Part shown: in pieces, positions 1-6,474 of the stretch
How positions within the stretch are numbered: position 1 is the stretch's first letter
Layout of the letters: each line of letters begins with the position of its first letter
Source of the DNA: Alistipes sp. UBA943
Lineage (GTDB): Bacteria; Bacteroidota; Bacteroidia; Bacteroidales; Rikenellaceae
Assembly (NCBI GenBank): GCA_002293345.1
Contig: DBDB01000090.1
Location: 13,327 to 23,908 of the forward strand
Direction of reading: 5' to 3'
Length of the DNA stretch: 10,582 nt
The notes under the pieces: generated by a model
What the model was told of the DNA's origin: nothing
The model's database searches: none
Seen by the model: only the letters and a program-made list of their open reading frames with translations
Position numbers and translations under genes: made by a program

Positions 1-191
1 TAGATCTTTATACAACGGAGGGGGAAGCCTTGTCCGACGGGACTGGCCGTAGATGTATCCACCCCCATGCCAAAGTAGAATCTGAGTGCAGTCGTTGTAG
101 AGGTGGCTTGTAGAGTCCAGTAGACGCCTTCGGAGGTGTGACCGTACAGCTGACCATTGGAGTTGCTACGGTACCCCGACACGGGGAGGAG
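1..191 (-). repeat. Orphan C-terminal FISUMP / C-type-lectin-like cassette A
   Basis: Read on the minus strand from 191 down to 1, this encodes about 63 residues: LPVSGYR, SNSNGQLYG, GVYW, a variable middle, then GFPLRCIKI. The stop codon is completed by one base just outside the window. The pattern P-x-x-G-x-R, G-Q-L, Y-W, L-R-C-I-K is the C-terminal part of FISUMP domains and resembles DGR variable regions of the C-type-lectin fold. The left border is the hairpin CCCCG-ACA-CGGGG (174-186, plus-strand reading). The frame stays open upstream only to a stop near 241, with no ATG, so this is not a complete gene. Its 5' side faces the beta-barrel gene starting at 250. It shares both borders with the copies at 3204-3401 and 10388-10582. 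The relationship between copies is visible in the sequence; any function is inferred. Confidence 0.75.
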
Positions 192-249
192 TATTTTGGC
201 ACACTCGTTGTAGCCCCGCCTCACAGAGTAACCAATAATTTATCATGTC

Positions 250-1110
250 ATGAAAAAATTACTGTTATCCGTTGGGTTGCTACTTGCAATCTGCACGCCT
301 CTGTCGAGCCTTTACGGGCAAACGCGAGGCACTGTCGAGGTGATTCGCAAGCTGCGCACCACGGAGGTCATCATTTTCGAGAAGCAACACTTCCGCGACT
401 ACTCGCGCTGGTTCATCGAGGCGGACTTGGGCATTCCCTTCTTCGCCGGCGACGTCAACTCGCTGTCGAAAGACAAGACCCACATCGGTGGGTTGTATGG
501 TTTGCGGGTGGGATATCAGATCAGCCCGACGATCGGCGTAGCACTGTCCGGCGCCTACGGACACAACAAAGCCTCATCGCCACGTTACGCCCAGGAGTAC
601 GTGCTTGGTTCCGACGCGATGACGTACTATCCTCCCACGACGGTCGACGGAATTAAATACGCTGATCTCGTTTCGCGCATTCGCATGATCAACATCGGGG
701 CTCACCTGAACATCAACCTGAACAACATCTTCATCGAGAACTACGGCGAACATCTCTTCACCGTGCTGCTCCAACCGGCGGTGTACCTTCAAAAGTTCAA
801 CCCCAAGGTGGAGGACAAAACAGGAGTACACTCCGCCCTCTCGCTGAAGAACAAACTCAATTTCGGCGCCGGCACAGATCTCGCCTTTCGTTTCCGTACG
901 GGCAACGTGGTGGATTTGCAACTGACCTCGGGACTGATCTGGATCGTTAACAACAAGTTCGACGGCATCCGTACGGTGGCCAAAGCACGCGACAGTTTCG
1001 TGTGGAACACCGGCATTTCGGTAATCTTCAAGCTGAACGGCAAAGGACAGAAGGACAACCTGCTCTACGCGCCCTCGGCCTCCTACCTGCGCCGCCACGG
1101 CATCATATAG
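250..1110 (+). CDS. Outer-membrane beta-barrel protein (286 aa)
   Basis: The protein opens with a signal peptide (MKK, hydrophobic stretch 4-20) and a likely cleavage after SLYG, leaving Gln24 as the first mature residue. The rest consists of alternating amphipathic stretches typical of an outer-membrane barrel: YSRWFIEADLGIPFF near 50-64, GLYGLRVGYQISPTIGVALSGAYG near 80-103, then MINIGAHLNINLNN, HLFTVLLQPAVYLQKF, LNFGAGTDLAFRF, VVDLQLTSGLIWIV and a final strand GISVIFKLN near 255-263. A charged tail of about 20 residues follows. No OmpA-type peptidoglycan-binding domain is present. ATG 250 is chosen because ATG 245 runs into a stop after two codons. It lies 41 bases upstream of the lipoprotein gene at 1152 and is probably co-transcribed with it, so it may help place that protein at the surface. 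Exact family not recognised. Confidence 0.75.
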   Translation: MKKLLLSVGLLLAICTPLSSLYGQTRGTVEVIRKLRTTEVIIFEKQHFRDYSRWFIEADLGIPFFAGDVNSLSKDKTHIGGLYGLRVGYQISPTIGVALSGAYGHNKASSPRYAQEYVLGSDAMTYYPPTTVDGIKYADLVSRIRMINIGAHLNINLNNIFIENYGEHLFTVLLQPAVYLQKFNPKVEDKTGVHSALSLKNKLNFGAGTDLAFRFRTGNVVDLQLTSGLIWIVNNKFDGIRTVAKARDSFVWNTGISVIFKLNGKGQKDNLLYAPSASYLRRHGII

Positions 1111-1151
1111 TCATGCATCTTGAAAAACATGAATCCTAAAAACAGCTTATC

Positions 1152-3158
1152 ATGAAAACGAGATATTTTCAATTTTTCATCACGCTCCTCGCCTGTGCCT
1201 TTTTCATAGGTTGCTACAAGGACGACGTGAGTATTCTCTACAGTCGCGAGGACAAACTCGAAAAGGAGGTCGACGCCCTGCAGAGCCAGATGGACCAGAT
1301 CAACGGCAACATCGACGCCGCCACAACGATCATCAATTCACATTTGTCGGAAGATCACCTTGTCTCGGTCGAGGCCCTTCCCAACAACGCCGGCTACAAC
1401 ATGCTCTTCTCCGTGAGCGGCGTCAAAACGGTTTACAACGGCAGCACCCCGGTCATCAGCGACACCGGCACCTGGATCGTCGGCGGCAAAGACACGGGCA
1501 TACGTGCACGTGGCCGCAGCGGTTCGGACGGCACTGACGGTTCTGATCTCGAGATCGGCGACAACGGCAACTGGTACCTGGACGGTGTCGACACGGGCGT
1601 CAAGGCCGAGGGTGAAAACGGTACGTGTCCGGTGATCGGCATCGCGAAGGATCCGTCGAATCCGTCGGACCCGAACTATTACTGGACGCAGAAGGTCGGC
1701 ACAGCCCGCGCAGCCTTCATCCTGAACCGCGACGGGCAGAAGATCCGTGCCAGCGGCACCGCGGGAGCGACCCCCGTGATCGGCATCAAACAGGACACCG
1801 ACATGGAGTACTACTGGACGGTCGCCGTACCTCCCGCCGAGGCAACGTGGTTGTTGACCGAAGATGGTAAAAAAGTGAAGGCCACAGGCCAGCAGGGTGC
1901 CCCGGGAGATTCGCTCTTCGCACGCATCGACCTTTCCGATCCCGCCTCGGTGACATTCGTATTGGCATCCGACCCGGACAACCCGATCTCCGTACCACGC
2001 TACAACCTGATCAAACTTTCGGTGGGAGATACTCCGATCACGTTCAGTGAGTTTAACCAGACCCAAACGTTGGATTTCACGACCAGCGCCAACGTCGTGT
2101 CGATTCTCGCCTACGGTCCCGACGGATGGAGTACCGAGGTGGACATGACTGCCAGGACACTGACCGTCACCTCTCCTTCGATCGCCAACGCATACGCGCA
2201 ACGTTCCGGCGTGATCTCCGTGATCGCGTACGACAACAAGGGCATGGCCACCTCGGTATCGTTCGACGTGGAGATCAACTCCACCATCAACGTGGCTATC
2301 AAAACCCCCTCCGGCACAGCATTCACCGAACTCCAGGTACCCTTCCAGATGCGCCTCTACTATGCGAACACGGGTGACGCTTACAACGGTGCATTGGATT
2401 TCTCGATCGTATCGCCTGAGATTCTTCAGGACGACGGTATCGTCAACACGAACAAAGAGAACGCTACCGCCGGCTGGGCCATGATCGCCGTCACGGAGGA
2501 CCCGAACGTAACGTTCGACAACTATAACGCCATAGGCGGGCTTATGAACCTGACCAACATCGAGGCGGCACTGAAACCAGACGCGGTCAGGACGGGATAT
2601 TACATGCCGTTGGCGAGCAACAACCTGAATATGTGGTGGCAGAAAGCGACCCTCCTCAAAGGGGCATCCTACGTCAGCCCGATGATCATCAAAGAGAAGA
2701 ACATCGCGGCACAAGTGACGATCAACCTCACTCAGGCGAGCACGATCACGGTCCCCGGAGTCCCGACACCCGACCCGACGAAGTTCTGGGTGGTACTGGA
2801 AGATCAGGGACGCGCCTGCCAATTCAACACGGGAGCCATCGCGACCGCCACGCACGCCACGCTCCTCCCGAACGTGGGTCTGACCCCTGCGGTGAGATAC
2901 AGTGCCGGCACCGACACAGTCACCACGGGAGCCTTCGGCACCTTCGGCACCCGTACACCGAGCGGCTACGCGGGCCCCAGGGTGAGCGTGTGGTATGACA
3001 ACACACCGGTACAAACGGTCACCTATGGCAGTAGCGATTATAGGATGAGTGCCGGCAAGCGCTACCAGTTCGACATCTCCCCCGGCGCGGGCGGTACGCT
3101 GAGCGTGGGCGTCATGGTGGACGGCTGGAAGTGGGTCGAACAAACCTCCTCCTGGTAG
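1152..3158 (+). CDS. Surface lipoprotein with DUF4988/PL29-N-like modules (668 aa)
   Basis: A lipoprotein signal ends in FIGC, so Cys21 is the likely lipidated residue. Residues about 32-62 (REDKLEKEVDALQSQ onward) have heptad character and look like a coiled coil. Next come internally repeated modules: the W-x-(V/L)-x-G-x-D-T-G-(I/V)-(R/K)-A unit occurs near 107-120 and again near 141-152, and a PVIGI...YYWT...DG-x-K unit occurs near 160-199 and 208-240. Short Gly-Asp-rich linkers separate them. This order is that of the DUF4988 / 'PL29 lyase N-terminal' region found on many Bacteroidales surface lipoproteins. The remaining ~400 residues look like beta-sandwich domains. The tail (SAGKRYQFDI...GTLSVGVMVDGW) recalls fimbrillin-like proteins, but I cannot confirm this. 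No catalytic lyase domain is evident. It follows the barrel gene at 250 and ends just before a strong terminator. Confidence 0.75.
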   Translation: MKTRYFQFFITLLACAFFIGCYKDDVSILYSREDKLEKEVDALQSQMDQINGNIDAATTIINSHLSEDHLVSVEALPNNAGYNMLFSVSGVKTVYNGSTPVISDTGTWIVGGKDTGIRARGRSGSDGTDGSDLEIGDNGNWYLDGVDTGVKAEGENGTCPVIGIAKDPSNPSDPNYYWTQKVGTARAAFILNRDGQKIRASGTAGATPVIGIKQDTDMEYYWTVAVPPAEATWLLTEDGKKVKATGQQGAPGDSLFARIDLSDPASVTFVLASDPDNPISVPRYNLIKLSVGDTPITFSEFNQTQTLDFTTSANVVSILAYGPDGWSTEVDMTARTLTVTSPSIANAYAQRSGVISVIAYDNKGMATSVSFDVEINSTINVAIKTPSGTAFTELQVPFQMRLYYANTGDAYNGALDFSIVSPEILQDDGIVNTNKENATAGWAMIAVTEDPNVTFDNYNAIGGLMNLTNIEAALKPDAVRTGYYMPLASNNLNMWWQKATLLKGASYVSPMIIKEKNIAAQVTINLTQASTITVPGVPTPDPTKFWVVLEDQGRACQFNTGAIATATHATLLPNVGLTPAVRYSAGTDTVTTGAFGTFGTRTPSGYAGPRVSVWYDNTPVQTVTYGSSDYRMSAGKRYQFDISPGAGGTLSVGVMVDGWKWVEQTSSW

Positions 3159-3169
3159 TTTTGGGTAAC

Positions 3170-3203
3170 AAAAAAGCCCCGCTCGGTGAGCGGGGCTTTT
3201 TTT
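3170..3203 (+). terminator. Rho-independent terminator, bidirectional
   Basis: A perfect 9-bp stem, GCCCCGCTC (3176-3184) and GAGCGGGGC (3188-3196), closes a GGT loop. It is preceded by six A and followed by seven T, so it can end transcription in both directions. It lies 11 bases after the lipoprotein stop codon. Its core is almost identical to that of the terminator at 10263-10302. Confidence 0.93.
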
Positions 3204-3401
3204 CTCCTCCCCGCGCCGGGGGACCGTACCAACTCCAATGGTCAGCTGGGTGATCAGACTTCCGCTGGAATCTACTGGGCTGCCGAAGCAGCTAACACAA
3301 TAACTGCGAGGGAGATCGACTGCAGAGAAGGTCTCATAATTTATGTGGATGCCGCCAATTACGTCGGCGACGCCATGTCCCTCCGTTGTATAAAGATCTA
3401 A
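3204..3401 (+). repeat. Orphan C-terminal FISUMP / C-type-lectin-like cassette B
   Basis: The cassette begins directly after the T-run of the preceding terminator and encodes LLPAPGDR, TNSNGQLGDQTS, GIYW, a divergent middle, and SLRCIKI before TAA. The only in-frame start upstream is a GTG inside the terminator stem, with no ribosome binding site, so independent translation is unlikely. The left border hairpin is CCCCG-CGC-CGGGG (3209-3221). The right border GTTGTATAAAGATCTAA is identical to that of the other two copies. At 198 bp it is the longest copy, with two codons more than cassette A. From GAG ATC GAC onward it departs most from the family pattern, lacking the F-Y-F and G-F-x-L-R residues of copies A and C, so it may be decaying or may belong to another sub-type. 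Confidence 0.75.
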
Positions 3402-3409
3402 TGTAGGGC

Positions 3410-3469
3410 GGGACACACCGTCCCCTGCTCCCTCGGGGAGCGGTGGGGAAAGTATATAAGGATTTTTTT
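3410..3469 (+). other. GC-rich hairpins just after cassette B
   Basis: Two inverted repeats follow the cassette stop. GGGAC (3410-3414) pairs with GTCCC (3420-3424). GCTCCC (3427-3432) pairs with GGGAGC (3436-3441) and can extend through a bulge to CCCC (3422-3425) with GGGG (3445-3448), so the two are partly exclusive. A run of seven T at 3463-3469 lies 14 bases further on. This may be a weak terminator insulating the operon promoter; a hairpin just past a variable repeat is also seen in DGRs. No gene is present in 3402-3500. Confidence 0.5.
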
Positions 3470-3470
3470 C

Positions 3471-3478
3471 TATATTTG
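3471..3478 (+). promoter_or_regulatory. Bacteroidetes-type -7 promoter element
   Basis: TATATTTG fits the TAnnTTTG consensus of the Bacteroidetes primary sigma factor and lies 22 bases before the ATG at 3501. No convincing -33 element is seen. It would drive the six-gene exported-protein operon 3501-9477 with a very short leader. Confidence 0.65.
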
Positions 3479-3500
3479 CCGGTATAACAATGTATTAGAA

Positions 3501-4925
3501 ATGAGAAAAGCAGTTCAATTTTTAGCCATAGTGGCGCTTCTCGCAGCCGTACAATCCGCTTGGGCCAAACCGGGAGAGATCAGCGACACCTATCGCCGCA
3601 ACTCGCTCTATCTGTTGATGATGGACGACGCATCTTCGATGAGCGACGTGAACGAGGCGTATCGTCATATCATTCGCGACGCGTTCACAACGGCCCCTAT
3701 GCCTGACAAGTACAACGACCACAATCTTCCCTGCCGCACGTTCGTTCCTTGTGAACTGACGGATGCCGACAAGGAGGCGTATCGAGTTGCCGTCACGTTG
3801 GGTGAAACGGAAACCGCTTCGGGTGCCAAACCGAAGAAAAAGAAGGGCGGATTCGGCAGTTTCATGAAGGATCTGGCAGTGGTGGCTGTAGCCGCCACGT
3901 CGGACGGCAACACGGAATCGGTGACGATCATCGACCAGGGCGACAAGGAGACCTATGCCGCACAGGCATACAAACATCTGTTGGAGCAACAGGTGGCCAA
4001 GCAACTCTTCGACAAGTGGTTCGTCGCGGGCGACGGTACTTTCACGATGGATCTCGTTCAAGCGCGCGGACTCTACAACGCCACGGAGATGGACGTACAG
4101 TCGGCCCGCAACTCGGTACGCGGCATGGGCATGTTGGCCGATGCGGGCGAGGAGTTGATCAACAACACGTTCGTGGTCGTATCGCGCTATCGTTACATGA
4201 GTAAGGAGGAGCTCGTCAAAGAGATTCAGGCCCTCACAGCCACGGCGGGTGCCACGGCGGACGCATTGGGTGCCGGTGGTTGGGGTGATTTGGTTTCGTC
4301 GACAGCCAATATAGGTGTCGAAATGTCGCTCGGCGAGGGGTATTACGTCCGTACGACATCCTACCTGTTCCAGTTGCGTTGGAATGAAGATATTTCCAAC
4401 CGGTTCTATGCCGAACTCTGGTCGAACCCCGAGAAGTATCACGCGTCGGACATCTTTTCATTGAAATACATCGGCGAGGAGCGCGCCTGGGCCAACACGA
4501 AAGCGGGTATCTTCGCCAAATCCGCGAAACCGGACGACGAATTGGTCCGCATCGCCACGATCAACGCCACGGATGCCGTATTGGCCAAATTGGAGAAGAA
4601 GTATGACGTATTCAAGACAAAGACCCCATTGCTGACGGTGGAACCGGAACTGACGGCTTCGATCGGCATGAAGGAGGGTCTGGAGCCGGGCGACAAGTAC
4701 GAGGTGTTGGAGAAACAGGTGGACGAGAAGACGGGCCGCACGGTTTACGTCCGTAAAGGTACACTGACGGTCTCGAAGAAGAAGGGTAAGATTTGGGACA
4801 ATCGCTATGGCGTGATGGATGAAATCGCCGCGGGTGAGGGTGGCGAATCGCTCCCCACGGTGACGGTTTTCGAGGGCTCCAAATCGGGACTCTACCCCGG
4901 CATGTTGCTGCGTCAAATCAAATAG
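3501..4925 (+). CDS. Exported protein of unknown function (474 aa), first gene of operon
   Basis: A signal peptide (MRKAVQFLAIVALLAAVQ) has a likely cleavage after AWA at residue 22; the mature protein would start with Lys23, unlike its neighbours, which start with Gln. The N-terminal region (about 28-105) is helical and carries two cysteines, 78 and 84. A basic linker KPKKKKGG at 110-117 precedes a hydrophobic stretch FMKDLAVVAVAATS near 121-134. A long mixed helix/strand region follows, with NNTFVVVSRYRY near 225 and YYVRTTSYLFQLRWN near 285-299. The C-terminal third (TASIGMKEGLEPGDKYEVLEK, then TGRTVYVRKGTLTV) looks like a small beta domain. I do not recognise a named family. As the first gene after the promoter at 3471, it is likely the most highly expressed member; envelope location is inferred from its signal peptide and neighbours. 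Confidence 0.8.
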   Translation: MRKAVQFLAIVALLAAVQSAWAKPGEISDTYRRNSLYLLMMDDASSMSDVNEAYRHIIRDAFTTAPMPDKYNDHNLPCRTFVPCELTDADKEAYRVAVTLGETETASGAKPKKKKGGFGSFMKDLAVVAVAATSDGNTESVTIIDQGDKETYAAQAYKHLLEQQVAKQLFDKWFVAGDGTFTMDLVQARGLYNATEMDVQSARNSVRGMGMLADAGEELINNTFVVVSRYRYMSKEELVKEIQALTATAGATADALGAGGWGDLVSSTANIGVEMSLGEGYYVRTTSYLFQLRWNEDISNRFYAELWSNPEKYHASDIFSLKYIGEERAWANTKAGIFAKSAKPDDELVRIATINATDAVLAKLEKKYDVFKTKTPLLTVEPELTASIGMKEGLEPGDKYEVLEKQVDEKTGRTVYVRKGTLTVSKKKGKIWDNRYGVMDEIAAGEGGESLPTVTVFEGSKSGLYPGMLLRQIK

Positions 4926-4949
4926 TACGGAACAAATAAGAACAAATAC

Positions 4950-4955
4950 AAGGAG
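4950..4955 (+). promoter_or_regulatory. Strong Shine-Dalgarno AAGGAG
   Basis: AAGGAG lies 5 bases before the ATG at 4961. Such a match is uncommon in Bacteroidetes, where most genes lack one (other starts in this window do). It supports this start and suggests strong re-initiation within the operon. Confidence 0.6.
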
Positions 4956-4960
4956 ATGAT

Positions 4961-5482
4961 ATGAGAGCAAAACAGATTCTATTGTTGACGGCGTTGGTCC
5001 TGCTCCCAGTGTTGGTGTCGGGACAGCAGTTGCCCAAACGCCACGTGAAAAAAGCAAACGCCCAGACAGCCGCCTGGCGTTACGAAGTCGAACCTACGGA
5101 TATCGCCACCCAGGGTAGCGTGACGGTGAAGGTGTACAGCTTCTCCAAGAAACCGCAGGTGGCTCAGGAGCAGGCACGCAAAAATGCCGTTCACGGTGTG
5201 ATCTTCAAGGGCGTACCGGCACACGGACGCGTTCCGGGCAAAAAAGCGTTGGTGACCGACCCGACGGTACACGAGGTGTTTTTTGATACGTTCTTTGCCG
5301 ATGGGGGCGATTATGGACGTTTCGTGACGCTGACCAACAGCGGAGCCATCGCCGCGGGCGACGTGATGCGCACCTCGAACAAGGAGTACAAGGTGGGCGT
5401 TTCGGCCACGGTGGCGTACGACCAATTGCGCTCCTATCTGGAGAGCCACGGCGTGGTACGGAAATTAGGAGCGGGGTTTTAA
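4961..5482 (+). CDS. Small exported protein of unknown function (173 aa)
   Basis: A signal peptide with likely cleavage after VSG at residue 21 leaves Gln22 as the first mature residue. The mature protein is one compact alpha/beta domain. WRYEVEPTDIATQGSVTVKVYS (39-60) gives strands, and QVAQEQARKNAVHGVIFKG (66-84) is a helix with the alanine-rich 'A-x-x-x-A-x-x-x-A' look of LPP20-like folds. A conserved-looking FFDTFFADGGDYGRFVTL segment (107-124) is followed by KEYKVGVSATVAYDQLRSYLE (141-161). It resembles uncharacterised proteins found in Bacteroidales in similar operons; I know no assigned function. It sits 35 bases after the 474-aa gene and 20 bases before the DUF6175-like gene, in the same orientation. 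Confidence 0.8.
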   Translation: MRAKQILLLTALVLLPVLVSGQQLPKRHVKKANAQTAAWRYEVEPTDIATQGSVTVKVYSFSKKPQVAQEQARKNAVHGVIFKGVPAHGRVPGKKALVTDPTVHEVFFDTFFADGGDYGRFVTLTNSGAIAAGDVMRTSNKEYKVGVSATVAYDQLRSYLESHGVVRKLGAGF

Positions 5483-5502
5483 GATTAACGTAAAGAGAGA
5501 AG

Positions 5503-6444
5503 ATGAAAAAGATTCTATTGACACTGGCGTTGGCCGTATTGGCATCGACGGCCTTCGGACAAGCGAAAAAACCGATCATCATGATCGTACCGTCGGACAA
5601 CTTCTGTTTCCAACACGGTTACATGAACGAGTTCGACAACATGGGTACCACGGAACGCATTCCGGATTACGACCGCGCACTGTTGGAGGACTCCAATTTG
5701 AACCTTGCGATCATCAAACTGGGTGAGATGATGACCGAGCGTGGATTTCCGTTGAAGGACCTCGCGGCGAGCCTGCGTACGCTCAAAACCCAATCGGCAC
5801 AGGACGCGGTACGCACCTCGGAGGATGGTTACGCGTTGGCCGAGTCGCCGCTGGACAAGTTGAAGAAGACCGCCAATGCCGACATCTGGATGCAGTTGGG
5901 TTACACGATCAACAAGACGGGTCCGAAGCAGTCGCTCACGTTCACGTTGCAGGGACTGGATGCCTATACGAACAAACAGATCGCCGCCGCGTCGGGTACC
6001 GGCCCACAGACCTTCACGGTCGAGGTACCGGTACTGTTGGAGGAGGCTGTGATCTCGTACATCGACGGGTTCAACAACCAGTTGCAGATGCACTTCGACG
6101 ACCTGTTCACCAACGGACGCGAGGTAGCGATGGAGTTGCGTGCGTGGGACAACGGCGAGGTGAATTTCTTCGACGAGTACAACGGTGAGGAGTTAGGGTT
6201 CCTGATCGAGTACTGGATGGACGACAACACGGTGAACGGTCGTTACAGCACCGTGGCATCGGAACGCAACTACATCATTTTCGAGCAGGTACGCATTCCG
6301 TTGGAGAACGAGCGTGGCACGCCGATTGATTTGAGACGATGGGCGAATAATCTGCGTACGTACCTGAATCGCGAGTATGGAATTTCGGCCCGACTCGAGA
6401 CGATCGGCCTTGGTAAGGTGATCATTATCGTGGGAGGGAAATAG
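5503..6444 (+). CDS. DUF6175-like exported protein (313 aa)
   Basis: A signal peptide (MKKILLTLALAVLASTAFG) leaves Gln20 as the first mature residue. The mature N-terminus, KKPIIMIVPSDNFCFQHGYM (22-41), followed by a DNMGTTERIPDYDRAL block (45-60), matches my memory of the Bacteroidales family DUF6175. Other conserved-looking blocks are MMTERGFPLKDLAASLRTLKTQSAQDAV, ADIWMQLGYTINKTGPKQSLTF and QGLDAYTNKQIAAASGTGP, then a C-terminal region ending LRTYLNREYGISARLETIGLGKVIIIVGGK. The 'try to list items, test whether each protein is present' layout of related CsgG/LpoB-type periplasmic folds is possible but not shown. No enzyme motif is seen. It is central to the exported-protein operon. The family assignment is from memory; the reading frame is secure. 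Confidence 0.75.
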   Translation: MKKILLTLALAVLASTAFGQAKKPIIMIVPSDNFCFQHGYMNEFDNMGTTERIPDYDRALLEDSNLNLAIIKLGEMMTERGFPLKDLAASLRTLKTQSAQDAVRTSEDGYALAESPLDKLKKTANADIWMQLGYTINKTGPKQSLTFTLQGLDAYTNKQIAAASGTGPQTFTVEVPVLLEEAVISYIDGFNNQLQMHFDDLFTNGREVAMELRAWDNGEVNFFDEYNGEELGFLIEYWMDDNTVNGRYSTVASERNYIIFEQVRIPLENERGTPIDLRRWANNLRTYLNREYGISARLETIGLGKVIIIVGGK

Positions 6445-6474
6445 TTCCTTTCCCATAAGAAAAACTTATAGGAG

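Noticed and set aside
8..202. A 64-codon minus-strand frame over cassette A starting with ATG
   Set aside because: It is in a different frame from the LPVSGYR...LRCIKI reading that is shared with the two other copies, so it is not the meaningful frame.
3186..3401. Cassette B as a complete gene starting at GTG 3186, and cassette C as one starting at TTG 10373
   Set aside because: The GTG lies inside a terminator stem and the TTG inside a palindrome; neither has a ribosome binding site, and the encoded domain is truncated at its N-terminus.
3204..3401. Integron gene cassette with attC site
   Set aside because: No GTTRRRY core sites or the long imperfect palindrome of attC were seen, and no integrase is present.
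1338..3416. A 692-codon open frame on the minus strand opposite the lipoprotein gene
   Set aside because: It is antisense to a gene with a clear lipobox and repeated modules, its product is rich in Arg/Val/His/Gly without domains or signal, and it would read through the terminator and cassette B in the wrong direction. It is a by-product of GC-rich third positions.
6436..6454. GGGAAA/TTTCCC hairpin over the stop codon of the DUF6175-like gene as a terminator
   Set aside because: The stem is only six pairs with half A-T content, no T-run follows, and the next gene starts 21 bases later, so the operon most likely continues.
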